Positions 25,935 through 35,800 of a stretch of 64,000 nucleotides of DNA are shown here, piece by piece. The number at the start of each line of letters is the position of its first letter. The first letter of the stretch is position 1. The notes under the pieces were generated by a model. The model made no database searches, was not told where the DNA came from, and was given only the letters and a program-made list of their open reading frames with translations. The DNA is from Hypericibacter terrae (GTDB lineage: Bacteria; Pseudomonadota; Alphaproteobacteria; Dongiales; Dongiaceae), in NCBI RefSeq assembly GCF_008728855.1, contig NZ_CP042906.1, positions 1,550,001 through 1,614,000 of the forward strand. The letters run 5' to 3'. The position numbers and the translations under genes are program-made.

Positions 25935-26687
25935 TCAGCTCGGCTGGCGGGCCTGCTGGATCAACTGCTTCATCTGGTCGATCGAGATCGCGCCGCCGAC
26001 GAAATGCGCACCGAAGAGGAATGCCGGCGTCCCGTCGATATTGAGTGCCTGCGCCAGCTCATGGACCTGCTTCAGCTGCTCCATGATGGCGGGATCCTCC
26101 ATGTCGGCCTTGAGCCGCACGACATCGAGCCCGGCCCCTTGCGCCAGCGACAGGATCGCGTCGTCGGTCAGCTCGCCCTTCTGGGCGATCAGCGCCTCAT
26201 GCATCTCGCGATATTTGCCCTGCTTCTGGGCCGCGAGCGCCGCCTTGGAGGCGACCAGCGATTCCGGCCCCAGGATCGGGAATTCCTTATAGACGATGCG
26301 CAGATCCGAATCGCTCGCCAGCAGGCTGGCGATGTCCGGTGCCACGCGCTTGCAATAGGGGCAGCGGTAGTCGAAGAACTCGACGATCGTCACGCTGGCA
26401 TTGGCCGGCCCGATGCTGGGGCTGTTCGGGTCGGCATAGATCGCGTCCTTGTTGGCCGCCACCGCCGCCATCCGGGCGCTGTCGCTGGCGTTCTGGCGCT
26501 GCTGGTCGAGGGCCTGCAGCGCGCCCACGACCAGCTGAGGTTCGTTGGTCAGGGTGTCGCGCACGATCTGGCGCAGCGCCGCCTCGTCGGGTTTCGGGGC
26601 GCCCATATGGCCAAGGCCCATCATGACGGCGAGCGCCGCGGCGGCACCGATCAGGGCGGAAACGACGGCCAATCCAATCGAACGCAT
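25935..26687 (-). CDS. Periplasmic DsbA-family thiol oxidoreductase
   Basis: 250 residues from the ATG at 26687. An N-terminal membrane anchor or signal peptide (IGLAVVSALIGAAAALAVMMG) is followed by a DsbA N-terminal helical region. A thioredoxin fold has the active site DYRCPYCKRVAP and the cis-proline segment IDGTPAFLFG. It probably introduces or shuffles disulfides in exported proteins. It lies 113 bases downstream of an M48 protease gene, a frequent pairing in alphaproteobacteria. The open frame extends upstream to 26759 but without a better start. Confidence 0.92.
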   Translation of the reverse strand: MRSIGLAVVSALIGAAAALAVMMGLGHMGAPKPDEAALRQIVRDTLTNEPQLVVGALQALDQQRQNASDSARMAAVAANKDAIYADPNSPSIGPANASVTIVEFFDYRCPYCKRVAPDIASLLASDSDLRIVYKEFPILGPESLVASKAALAAQKQGKYREMHEALIAQKGELTDDAILSLAQGAGLDVVRLKADMEDPAIMEQLKQVHELAQALNIDGTPAFLFGAHFVGGAISIDQMKQLIQQARQPS

Positions 26688-26800
26688 CGGAAACGGACTC
26701 CAATCGGGGCGGATGGGGACGGGCGGCGGATTATCGGCGGGCGGGCCTCGCCAACGCAACCCCGAAGCGCTGCCGCGGGATCACGGTCGAGAGAGCCGCA

Positions 26801-28156
26801 TCAGTCCTGATCCTGGCTCACCTGGAACAGGATGTCCTCCGCGCGGAGCGCGCCCGGCGAGCCCGGCGGCAGTCCGTCCTGGGCGCGGCGCGCATACTCC
26901 TTCGCCTTCTTGTCCTGACCCTGAAGCATGGCGATTTCGGCCTGGGCCAGCGCCACCATCGGCAGCTGGTTGTTGCGCCCATAGGCGACGGTGAGGAGCC
27001 GCCAGCCCTGGATGTTGGCGGGTTCGAGGCCGGTGGCGACCTCGAGATGCTGGATCGCTTCGCCATTGGCGGTGGCGTCGTTGGTCTCGACCAGGCTCTG
27101 GGCCAGCCCGATGCGCAGCAGCGGCGAATCCGGCGCCAGCTTGACCGCCTGTCGATAGGCCTCGACGGACTCCGCCGTATGGCCGTTCTCGAACAGCATC
27201 TGGCCCTTCAGTTCCTTCAGATACGGATTGTTGGGCTCTTCGAGGATCAGCTGGTCCACCGCCGGCGTGGCTTTGGCGAGATCCGCGGCGCGGTACCAGG
27301 CGATGGCGCGCGCATAGCGCGCGGCGAAGCTGGTGTCGTTCTCGGGATAGGCCTTCATGATATCGTCGAGCGGCTCCATGAAGGCCACGATCTTGGCGCG
27401 AATGCGCCGTTGGTCTTCCTCGAACTGGGGATTCAACGGCGCATTGGTAAAGGGCGAGGACGCCATGAACTGCTGGATGTGATCCATGCGCTGTTGCGTC
27501 ATGGGATGGGTCTGCAGGAATGGATTTTCGTTCGCGAATCCCGTGAGCACCGCGTCTTTCTGCAGGATGTCGAACATCTCATACATGCCGCGCGCCGTCT
27601 GGCCGGTGGCGTCGAGGAATCCGAGCCCGGCCGAGTCCGCGGACGCCTCCTGCGTGCGGGTGTATTTCAGCAATTGTGTCGTGGCGACGCCCGGCCCCAC
27701 CAGGACGCCGGCACCGGCAGCACCGGGCTGGCCGGAGGCGATGCCCGCGCCGATGCCGAGCACCATCGCGATGATCGATTCGATGGTGGCGGCCCGCTGG
27801 ACGTCCTTGGAGCGGACCAGGTGGCCGCCCGCGATGTGGCCGGTCTCATGCGCGATCACGCCGATCACCTGATTGGCGGTCTGCGCGCGCACCAGAAGCC
27901 CGGTATGGAGGAAGAGATTCATCCCGCCGGCGACGAACGCGTTGATGCGCGGGTCGTTCACGATATAGATATGGATCGAAGCCGGGTCCAACCCGGCCGC
28001 TACAAAGATTGGCGTGGTGTAATCGCGCAGGTAAGCTTCGATCTCGGCGTCGCGGACCAGGCTCGGGCCATCCGCGGCGACGGCGATTGACGGCGCGAAC
28101 GCAAACCAGGCTGCGACCAACGTCACCAAGGATCTCAGGAACCGCATGATGCGCAT
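26801..28156 (-). CDS. Exported M48 metalloprotease with TPR repeats (BepA-like)
   Basis: About 451 residues. A signal peptide (LVTLVAAWFAFAPSIAVAA) ends near residue 27. The zinc site HETGHIAGGHL lies near residue 102. The C-terminal half is TPR-like, with repeats such as GQMLFENGHTAESVEAYRQA. BepA/YfgC-type proteins handle misassembled outer-membrane proteins in the periplasm. The start may be the ATG at 28156 or 28147. Both lie in DNA that also encodes the start of the divergent lipoprotein gene. Confidence 0.93.
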   Translation of the reverse strand: MRIMRFLRSLVTLVAAWFAFAPSIAVAADGPSLVRDAEIEAYLRDYTTPIFVAAGLDPASIHIYIVNDPRINAFVAGGMNLFLHTGLLVRAQTANQVIGVIAHETGHIAGGHLVRSKDVQRAATIESIIAMVLGIGAGIASGQPGAAGAGVLVGPGVATTQLLKYTRTQEASADSAGLGFLDATGQTARGMYEMFDILQKDAVLTGFANENPFLQTHPMTQQRMDHIQQFMASSPFTNAPLNPQFEEDQRRIRAKIVAFMEPLDDIMKAYPENDTSFAARYARAIAWYRAADLAKATPAVDQLILEEPNNPYLKELKGQMLFENGHTAESVEAYRQAVKLAPDSPLLRIGLAQSLVETNDATANGEAIQHLEVATGLEPANIQGWRLLTVAYGRNNQLPMVALAQAEIAMLQGQDKKAKEYARRAQDGLPPGSPGALRAEDILFQVSQDQD

Positions 28157-29798
28157 GACCTTATCCGACGCACTGAGAAATGGGAACCGCCGGGGCGTGC
28201 GGCAATGGGTCCTGATTCTCGCCGGAAGCGCGCTCGTCGGCGCGGCGGCCCTGCTGCTGCTGGCCGCCTGCGAGCCCGAAAAGCCGCCCGGAATGATCGG
28301 CAGCGTCAGCGGTTTCGCCGGTGCGGCCGTGGCCGACGAGCCGCGCGCGGCGGTGGTGGCCCGGGACGTGCTTTCCGCCGGCGGCAGCGCCGCCGATGCC
28401 GCCGTCGCCCTCTATTTTGCACTGGCCGTGACCATGCCATCGACCGCCGCCCTGGGCGGGGGCGGGGTCTGTATCGTCCACGACGCCGACAAGAAGACCA
28501 CCGAGGTTCTGGATTTCCTCCCGCGCGCGGCACCCGATGGTCGCGTGGCGGTCCCGCTCGCCGTGCGCGGCATGGCGGCCCTGCAGGCGCGTTATGGAAA
28601 GCTTCGCTGGGAGCAGCTGCTGGGGCCGGCCGAGCAGATGGCGCGGCTCGGCACGCCCACCAGCCGGGCGCTGGCGCGCGAACTGGTCACCGCCGGCGCG
28701 AGACTGAGCCAGGATGACGAAATGGCGCGGATTTTCCTCCATCCCGACGGGACGCCGCTGCAGGAGGGCGAACCCTTGCGCCAGGAATTGCTGGGCGGCG
28801 TGCTGACCCAGCTGCGCATCAAGGGCGCGGGCGAGTTCTATACCGGCACGCTGGCTCATACCCTCACCGATGCCGCGCAAACGCTGGGCGCGCCCTTGAC
28901 CATCGAGGCGCTGCGCAATGCCAAGCCGGAATTCAAGCCCGCCCTCGAAGTGCCCTTCGGCAATCACACGATCTATCTGTCGCAGCCGCCGGCCGCCGGC
29001 GGTGTTGTCTTCGGACAATTGGTCGAAATGATGATCGACGTCGAGGACTTTGCCGGCGCGCCCGAAAGCGAGCGGCCGCATCTCGTGGCCGAGGCCTCGG
29101 AACGGGCCTTCGTCAACCGGACGAGCTGGATGGAGCCGGACGGCAGCAGCAAGGTCGATCCGGCGACCCTCGTCACCGAGGATTACGCCAAGATGCTGAT
29201 GAAGGGATATGACAAGGGCCATGCGACGCCAGCCAACCCCTTCGTCGCGGTCCCGGAGAATCCGTGGGCGAGCGGCTTCGTCACCGCCGATGCCGACGGC
29301 AATGCGGTCGCCTGCAACGTCACGATGAACAATCTCTTCGGGGCGGGCCGGATGGCGCCCGGGACCGGCATCCTGCTGGCGCCGGCGCCCAACGATCGCG
29401 GCGCCGGCTATCGCGCCCTGGGGCCGGTTTTGCTGGCCAACAAGTCCACGGGCGAGTTCTTCTTCGCCGGCGCGGCCTCGGGCGGAGAGACCGCGGCCAC
29501 CGCATTGGCGCAGGTGTTCGTAAGGGTGGCCGAGGCCAAGCAGTCGCTCGCCGATGCGGAGGCCGCACCCCGCTTCCATCACAACGGCTCGCCGGACCTC
29601 GTCTATACCGAGAGCATCGATCGTACGCAGAGCGAGAGCTCGCTGACCCAGCGCGGCCACCAGATCCAGCAGATCGACTCCATCGGCCGGGTCAACGCGA
29701 TCTGGTGTCCGAAGTCGCTCCAGCGGGATTCGGCCAGCTGCAGCGCCGATGCCGATCCGCGCGCGTTCGGGCTGGCCGTGGTCCAGACCGACAAGTAG
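28146..29798 (+). CDS. Gamma-glutamyltransferase-like lipoprotein lacking the catalytic Thr
   Basis: 550 residues. A signal peptide ending in the lipobox LLAAC (Cys near 42) predicts a lipoprotein. The rest is a gamma-glutamyltransferase (Ntn hydrolase) fold with DEPRAAVVARDVLSAGGSAADAAVA and MAPGTGILL. The small-subunit start that should read TTHxSVVD reads Ala375-Ser-Gly-Phe-Val-Thr-Ala-Asp, so the autoprocessing and nucleophilic threonine is missing. The usual SSMSPT substrate loop is also absent. It is probably an unprocessed pseudoenzyme, or uses Ser376 in a shifted register. AGGAA precedes the ATG at 28146. A GTG at 28197 would give a tidier signal peptide. Confidence 0.85.
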   Translation: MMRMTLSDALRNGNRRGVRQWVLILAGSALVGAAALLLLAACEPEKPPGMIGSVSGFAGAAVADEPRAAVVARDVLSAGGSAADAAVALYFALAVTMPSTAALGGGGVCIVHDADKKTTEVLDFLPRAAPDGRVAVPLAVRGMAALQARYGKLRWEQLLGPAEQMARLGTPTSRALARELVTAGARLSQDDEMARIFLHPDGTPLQEGEPLRQELLGGVLTQLRIKGAGEFYTGTLAHTLTDAAQTLGAPLTIEALRNAKPEFKPALEVPFGNHTIYLSQPPAAGGVVFGQLVEMMIDVEDFAGAPESERPHLVAEASERAFVNRTSWMEPDGSSKVDPATLVTEDYAKMLMKGYDKGHATPANPFVAVPENPWASGFVTADADGNAVACNVTMNNLFGAGRMAPGTGILLAPAPNDRGAGYRALGPVLLANKSTGEFFFAGAASGGETAATALAQVFVRVAEAKQSLADAEAAPRFHHNGSPDLVYTESIDRTQSESSLTQRGHQIQQIDSIGRVNAIWCPKSLQRDSASCSADADPRAFGLAVVQTDK

Positions 29799-29806
29799 CG
29801 GCGACG

Positions 29807-30955
29807 ATGGCACTCAAGGTCGCACGGCGCGGGAAGGTGCCGCCCTTCATTGCGATGGAGGTGCTGCGCCATGCCAACGAGCGCGCCGCGCAAGGCCATG
29901 ACGTCCTCCATCTCGAGGTCGGGCAGCCCGGAACCGGCGCGCCGCAGGCGGTGATCGAAGCCGCCCATCGCGCGCTCGACCGGGAGGCGCTGGGCTATAC
30001 CGAAGCCCTGGGGCTGCCGGTGCTGCGCCAGCGCATCGCGCGTCACTATGCCGACACCTACAAAGCCGATGTCGACTGGCGGCGCGTCGTTGTCACCACC
30101 GGCTCGTCGGGCGGGTTTCTTCTGGCCTTCCTGGCGGCCTTCGATGCCGGCGACAGGATCGCGCTGGCGAGCCCAGGCTATCCCGCCTACCGCAACATCC
30201 TGACGGCGCTCGGGATCGACCCGGTCGAGCTCGAGGTCGGGCCGGAGCATCGCTTCCAGCCGACACCGGAACTGCTGTCGCGGCTGGAGCGGCAACCCGA
30301 CGGATTGATCGTCGCGAGCCCGTCCAATCCCTGCGGCACCATGCTCGATCGCGGCCATTTCGAAGCGCTGCTCGGTTATTGCCGGGAGCGCGGCATCCGC
30401 GTGGTGTCCGACGAGATCTATCACGGCATCACCTACGGCATGGCGGCCACCTCGGCCACCGAGCTCCATGCCGAGGCCATCGTCATCAACAGCTTCTCGA
30501 AATATTACGCGATGACCGGATGGCGGCTGGGCTGGATGGTGGTGCCGGAGGATTTGCTGCGCTCGGTGGAAAGCCTCGCGCAGAATCTGTTCGTGTCGCC
30601 GCAGGCCCTGCCGCAGCATGCGGCACGCGTCGCGTTCGACGCCAAGGCCGAGCTCGACGGCAAGGTCGCGCATTACGCCGAGAACCGGGCCCTGCTGCTG
30701 CGCGAGCTGCCCAAGGCCGGCTTCGACCGGCTGGCGCCGGCCGACGGCGCCTTCTACATGTTCGCCGATGTCGGCGCGCTCACCAACGACAGCACCGCCT
30801 TCTGCCAGCAGATGCTGGAGGAGACCGGCGTCGCCGCTACGCCCGGCGTCGATTTCGATCCCGCCCGGGGCCATCGCTTCCTGCGCTTCTCCTTCGCCGG
30901 CAGTACCGCCGACATCGCCGAGGCCGCCCGCCGGCTCGTCGCCTGGCGGCGATAG
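29807..30955 (+). CDS. PLP-dependent class I/II aminotransferase
   Basis: 382 residues from the ATG at 29807, eight bases after the previous stop. Visible are SNPCGT, VSDEIYHGITYG (Asp contacting the pyridine nitrogen) and NSFSKYYAMTGWRLGW, where Lys is the Schiff-base residue. The C-terminal RFLRFSFAGS carries the substrate-carboxylate arginine. It belongs to the aspartate-aminotransferase superfamily; the amino donor and acceptor are unknown. It is probably co-transcribed with the lipoprotein gene and the two membrane-protein genes that follow. Confidence 0.92.
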   Translation: MALKVARRGKVPPFIAMEVLRHANERAAQGHDVLHLEVGQPGTGAPQAVIEAAHRALDREALGYTEALGLPVLRQRIARHYADTYKADVDWRRVVVTTGSSGGFLLAFLAAFDAGDRIALASPGYPAYRNILTALGIDPVELEVGPEHRFQPTPELLSRLERQPDGLIVASPSNPCGTMLDRGHFEALLGYCRERGIRVVSDEIYHGITYGMAATSATELHAEAIVINSFSKYYAMTGWRLGWMVVPEDLLRSVESLAQNLFVSPQALPQHAARVAFDAKAELDGKVAHYAENRALLLRELPKAGFDRLAPADGAFYMFADVGALTNDSTAFCQQMLEETGVAATPGVDFDPARGHRFLRFSFAGSTADIAEAARRLVAWRR

Positions 30956-30974
30956 TGTCGCGGGCGGCGGGCAG

Positions 30975-32267
30975 ATGCGCATCCTCGTCGTCGGCGCCTA
31001 CGGACTGATCGGAACTTACGTCTCGACGCGCCTGGTGGCCGACGGCCATGAGGTGACCGGTCTCGGCCGGCGCACGGCCGACGCGGCCCGGCGCCTGCCG
31101 GCTCTGCGCTGGATCGCCGGCGACCTGCGCGCCATGACCGGGGAGGGAAGCTGGACCGAGCCGCTCCGAGACATCGAGGCTGTCGTCAATTGTGCCGGCG
31201 TTCTCCAGGACGGTCCCAAGGACGAGGTCGCTAGCGTCCAAGCTGACGCCATGAGGGCGTTGTTCCGGGCCTGCGAGAACAGCGGCGTCCGGCGGTTGAT
31301 TCATTTCTCGGCGCCGCCTTCGGGCTCCGGGACCTTGTTCGAGACGACGAAGCAGGAGGCGGACAAGGCGTTGGCTGCATCGACGCTGGATTGGCTCATC
31401 CTGCGGCCGGCCCTGGTTCTATCGCCGCAGGCCTATGGCGGCAGCGCCCTGTTGCGCGGATTGGCGGCACTCCCCTTCTGCAGGCCTTCGATCGCCGGCG
31501 CTCGGCCGCTTCAGATCGTCAGCATCTTCGACGTCGCAGAAACCGTATCGCGGGCACTTCGGAATCCCGCCCACGCGCGCCGGATCTACGATCTCGCTCA
31601 TCCCGAGAAGATCGCGCTCGACGATCTGGTCGTCCTGCTGCGCGAGTGGCTCGGCCTGGCTCCAGTTCCCGCCCTTCGCCTGCCGGGTTGGTTCGTGGCT
31701 TGCGTGGCGGCCCTTGCCGACGGGGCGGGCCGGTTCGGGTGGCGAAGCCCCGCGCGAACGACGGCACTGCGCGAGCTGAGCCACGGCATCGACGCGCATC
31801 CAGAGGGCTGGATCGAAGACTGGGTTGCCGAGCCGGCGGCCTTGCAGGATATCCTCGCGGCCCATCCCGCGACCGTCCAGGAGCGGCGATTTGCTCTGGG
31901 ATATTTCCTCAAGCCCTTGGGACTGGTGGCGCTGGGCCTGTTCTGGATTGCCAGTGGAATCCTGGGGCTCGGCGCGGCGAGATCCGAAGCGGCTCAGGCC
32001 CTGGTTGCGGGCGGATTTTCCGCGGGCGTCGCATCGGCGGCTGTGATCGGTGGAAGCCTTGTCGATATCGCGCTCGGCGGGGCCGTGCTTTTCGCCCGCA
32101 CCGCGCGGCTGGCCCTGATCGGCATGCTGGGGGTGAGCCTGATTTATTTGATCGCTGCGACGATCCTGTTGCCCGGCCTTTGGCTCGATGCGTTCGGCGC
32201 CCTGCTCAAGGTCATCCCGGCCATGATCGCGGCCCTGGCCATGCTCGCCTTGTTGCCCGATCGATGA
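30975..32267 (+). CDS. NAD(P)-binding protein fused to a DoxX-like membrane domain
   Basis: 430 residues in two parts. Residues 1 to about 290 form an extended-SDR/NmrA-like domain with MRILVVGAYGLIGTYV and VVNCAGVLQDG. The last 130 residues contain four hydrophobic helices (PLGLVALGLFWIASGILGL, GVASAAVIGGSLVDIALGGA and others), matching the DoxX-like C-terminal family often fused to such sugar-nucleotide-epimerase-like domains. Such fusions sit at the inner membrane with the enzymatic domain in the cytoplasm. The role is unknown. The stop overlaps the next ATG (ATGA). Confidence 0.88.
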   Translation: MRILVVGAYGLIGTYVSTRLVADGHEVTGLGRRTADAARRLPALRWIAGDLRAMTGEGSWTEPLRDIEAVVNCAGVLQDGPKDEVASVQADAMRALFRACENSGVRRLIHFSAPPSGSGTLFETTKQEADKALAASTLDWLILRPALVLSPQAYGGSALLRGLAALPFCRPSIAGARPLQIVSIFDVAETVSRALRNPAHARRIYDLAHPEKIALDDLVVLLREWLGLAPVPALRLPGWFVACVAALADGAGRFGWRSPARTTALRELSHGIDAHPEGWIEDWVAEPAALQDILAAHPATVQERRFALGYFLKPLGLVALGLFWIASGILGLGAARSEAAQALVAGGFSAGVASAAVIGGSLVDIALGGAVLFARTARLALIGMLGVSLIYLIAATILLPGLWLDAFGALLKVIPAMIAALAMLALLPDR

Positions 32268-32749
32268 TCGAGCTCGCGACCGTCCTCAAGCTCCTGCATG
32301 TCCTTGGCGCCACCGTTCTGTTGGGAACCGGCGCCGGCATCGCGTTCTTCATGGTCATGGCCAACCGCACCCGCGACGCGCGGGCGATCGCCCATGTCGC
32401 GCAGACGGTGGTGATCGCCGATTTCATCTTCACGGCCTCGGCCGTCCTGCTGCAGCCCGTGACCGGCTGGCTGCTGGCGCGCACCGGCAGCTATCCGCTG
32501 ACCGAAGGCTGGATCGGGCTTTCTCTCGTGCTCTATCTGCTGGTGGGCGCCTGCTGGTTGCCGGTCGTCTGGATCCAGATCCAGATGCGCAATCTCGCGC
32601 GCGCCGCGGCCGACGACCATGCGCCGTTGCCGGATCGCTATGACCGCCTCTATCGGGTTTGGTTCTATCTCGGCTTCCCCGCCTTCGCCGGCGTCATCGC
32701 CATCATCTGGCTGATGCTGGCGAAGCCCAGCGTCGCGATTGGGTTTTGA
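32264..32749 (+). CDS. DUF2269 family integral membrane protein
   Basis: 161 residues with four membrane helices. The first helix has LKLLHVLGATVLLGTGAGIAF with the family histidine, and LLQPVTGWLLA and LYLLVGACWLPVVWIQIQM follow. Coupled to the preceding gene by ATGA. Such NAD(P)-binding/DoxX proteins and DUF2269 proteins occur as pairs, which suggests one membrane complex; the function is unknown. Confidence 0.9.
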   Translation: MIELATVLKLLHVLGATVLLGTGAGIAFFMVMANRTRDARAIAHVAQTVVIADFIFTASAVLLQPVTGWLLARTGSYPLTEGWIGLSLVLYLLVGACWLPVVWIQIQMRNLARAAADDHAPLPDRYDRLYRVWFYLGFPAFAGVIAIIWLMLAKPSVAIGF

Positions 32750-32770
32750 TCCCTCGGGGCCAACGAAGAA

Positions 32771-32800
32771 CCCCGACCCGGTCTTTCGACCGGGTCGGGG
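32771..32800. terminator. Bidirectional hairpin between DUF2269 and rne
   Basis: A perfect 13-pair stem CCCCGACCCGGTC / GACCGGGTCGGGG with loop TTTC, placed between two convergent genes. The minus-strand side is followed by TTCTTCGTT, a weak T-run. The plus side has no T-run. Confidence 0.75.
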
Positions 32801-32834
32801 CTGACGTCAAATCCGGAACGGACCTACGAGGCGC

Positions 32835-35800
32835 TTAGGAGCCGCGGCGCCACCAGCCGCGCTTGGTCGGTTGCGGCTCGCTCTTCGGCTCCGGCAGAAC
32901 GACCCGGGCCGGTTCCTCGGCGCGATGGCTGGGGGCCGGCTGTTCCTGTCTTTCGGCCGCGTGAGCAGGCTCTGCCGGCGCGACAAGGGTGGCCGCAGGC
33001 GCGGCCTCCTCATGATTGCGATGGGCATGCCCATGCGCCGGCTGGTCGTGGGGCCGATCGCGAGCGGATTCCACCGGCGTCTCGCTCTCGTCGCCGGTTT
33101 CCTCGTTCTCCAGCTCGGCGTCGTCCTCCGGCACCTCGGCTTCGACATTGCCGTCGGCGTCCTCGATCTCGTCATCCGGCTCGTTATAGGGCCAGTCGCG
33201 ATCGAAGTCGGCCGGCGTCACCAGGGGCCGCGGGCCGCGCGGCTGTTCCTGGGGCTCCCCGGGATCGTTCTCGAGACCGACCTGCGGCGCCGGGGCTTCA
33301 CCCGGCAAGCCGCCTTCCTGGCGACGGCGCGAACGCCGGCGACCGCCGCGCCGGCCACGGCGCCGACGCCGGCGTGCATCGCCTGCACCGGGCGCCTGGG
33401 CCTCGTCCTGACCTTCGCGCGGTTGCGGCGCCGTGGCATTGCCCGGGCCTTCGGCGGCCTCGGCGGGCGTCATGTCATCGGCAACGAATTCGCTGCGACG
33501 CGGTTGGTTTTCGATCGGCCGTTCGGCAGCGACCGGCACCGGGCCCTCGCGGCGCTGGCCGTCGCCATCGCGACCGCCTTCCCGGCGGTTGTCCTCGCCG
33601 TCGCGTCCGCGACCGCCCCGGCGACGCCGGCGGCGGCGGCGGCCGCCCCGCTCATTCTCGCCGCCTTGTTCGGCCCGGTCGCCGCGATCACCGCGGTCGC
33701 CCCGATCGCCGCGGTCGTTGCGCGCTTCGCGCGGCTCGGCCGGGGCGACGTCGCCGTCCTCGGGCTCGAGGCGATCTTCGATCTCGGCTTCGTCCTCGAT
33801 CTCGATCTCGTCTTCGGGCTCGTCGAGGACCGCCGGTGCCGGCAGCGAAGTCGCCGGCATGGGCAGCTCTTCGCCCGGTGCCAGCGCCCGCAGGCGCTCG
33901 ATGCGGTATTCCGGCGGGATCAGGTGATCGTCGCCGGTGAGATAGACGCGGAAGCCATGGCGGATCTCGATCTCGGCCAGGGCCCGGCGCTTCTGGTTGA
34001 GGATGAAGAGGGCGACCGCCGTCGGCACCGAGACGGTGATGCCGGGGCCGCGGCGGCGCGTGCCTTCCTCCTCGACGCCGCGCAGCACATGGAGCGCGGT
34101 CGATTCGGTCGAGCGCACGCGCCCCAGGCCGCGGCAGAGGCGACAGATCTCGGTCGAGGCCTCGACCAGGCTCGGACGCAGCCGCTGGCGCGAGAGCTCG
34201 AGCAGGCCGAACGGGCTGATGCGCCCGATCTGGATGCGCGCCCGGTCGGTGCGCATCGCCTCCTTGAGGCGACGCTCGACCTGCGCGTTGTGGCGCTGCT
34301 CTTCCATGTCGATGAAGTCGATGACGATCAGGCCGGCCAGATCGCGCAGGCGAAGCTGGCGCGCGACCTCTTCGGCAGCCTCCATATTCGTGCGCAGCGC
34401 CGTGTCTTCGATGTTGCGCTCGCGCGTGGCGCGGCCGGAATTGACGTCGATCGCCACCAGCGCTTCGGTCTGGTTGATGACGATATAGCCGCCCGACCGG
34501 AGCTGGACCGTGGGATTGTGCAGCGCGTCGAGCTGGGTCTCGACTTGATGGCGCTGGAACAGCGGCATGCTGGGGTCGCGATAATGGATCACGCGCCGCG
34601 CATGGCTCGGCGTCAGCATCTTCATGAAGGCCTTGGCGGCCTTGTAGCCCTCGTCACCCTCGACCTGAATGTCCTCGATGTCGCGCGTATAGAGATCGCG
34701 GATCGAGCGCTTGATCAGGTTGGCTTCCTCATAGATCAGCTCGGGCGCCGTCGAGCGCAGCGTCAGGTCGCGAATCTCGCCCCAGAGCCGCAGCAGATAC
34801 TCGTAGTCGCGCTTGATCTCGGTGCGGTTGCGCTCGCTGCCGGCGGTGCGCACGATCACGGCCATCCCCTTGGGGATTTCCAGATCGCCGATCACCGACT
34901 TGAGGCGCTTGCGGTCGTTGGCGCTGGTGATCTTGCGCGATACGCCGCCGCCGCGCGCGGTGTTGGGCATCAGCACGCAATAGCGGCCGGCCAGCGAAAG
35001 GTAAGTGGTGAGGGCGGCGCCCTTGTTGCCGCGCTCTTCCTTCGTCACCTGCACCAGCATGATCTGGCGGCGCTTGATGACTTCCTGGATCTTGTAGCGG
35101 CGCAGCGACCGGGGCCGGCGCGGCTGTTCCTCTTCCTCGGCCTCATCGCCACCGACGACGTCGAGCGGGGCTGCCGCCACCGGGGCCCGGTCCTCGATCC
35201 CGCCGCCGACCGGGGCCGCCGGCAGCTCGTCGGGACGCGTCTCGGCGCCGCCCGCGATCGATTCGCCGCGATCGGCGGCCATGCCTTCGACCGCATCGCG
35301 ATTGCCCATGCCCTCATTGGCGCCGTCGTCGGTCTCGTAAGACGGGCCTTCGAGGCGGTTTTCCGAATCGCCGCTCTGGCGCAGCGCCATCGCGTCGTCG
35401 CTGCGCGCCGCATCGTCGGGGTCGACGCGGTCTTCGCTCGCCGATTCCTCGGTCTCGCGGTCGAAATCCGGACCGGCACGTTCCGCGGCATCGTCGCCTT
35501 CGTCGGCGGCTTCGCCGTCGGACGAGAATTCCGGCATCGCATAGGAAGCCGGACGGTCGTATTCGGCCGGCCTGTCGTCGCCGCGATCGTAGGCTTCGCC
35601 TTCGCCGCCGTCCTCGCCTTGCGTCGAATCGATCAGATCGGCGTCGTCGGAGGCCGGTTCGGCTTCGACCCGCTCGGCGCCCTCGGTCTTGGTGTGGCTC
35701 GAATCGTCGGCGTCGTCGTCATCGTCGTCGTCCGAGCGCTCGTTGGCGGCCGCTTCGGCCTCGAGTTCGGCTTGGAGCGCCTCGCGATCGGCGATCGGGA

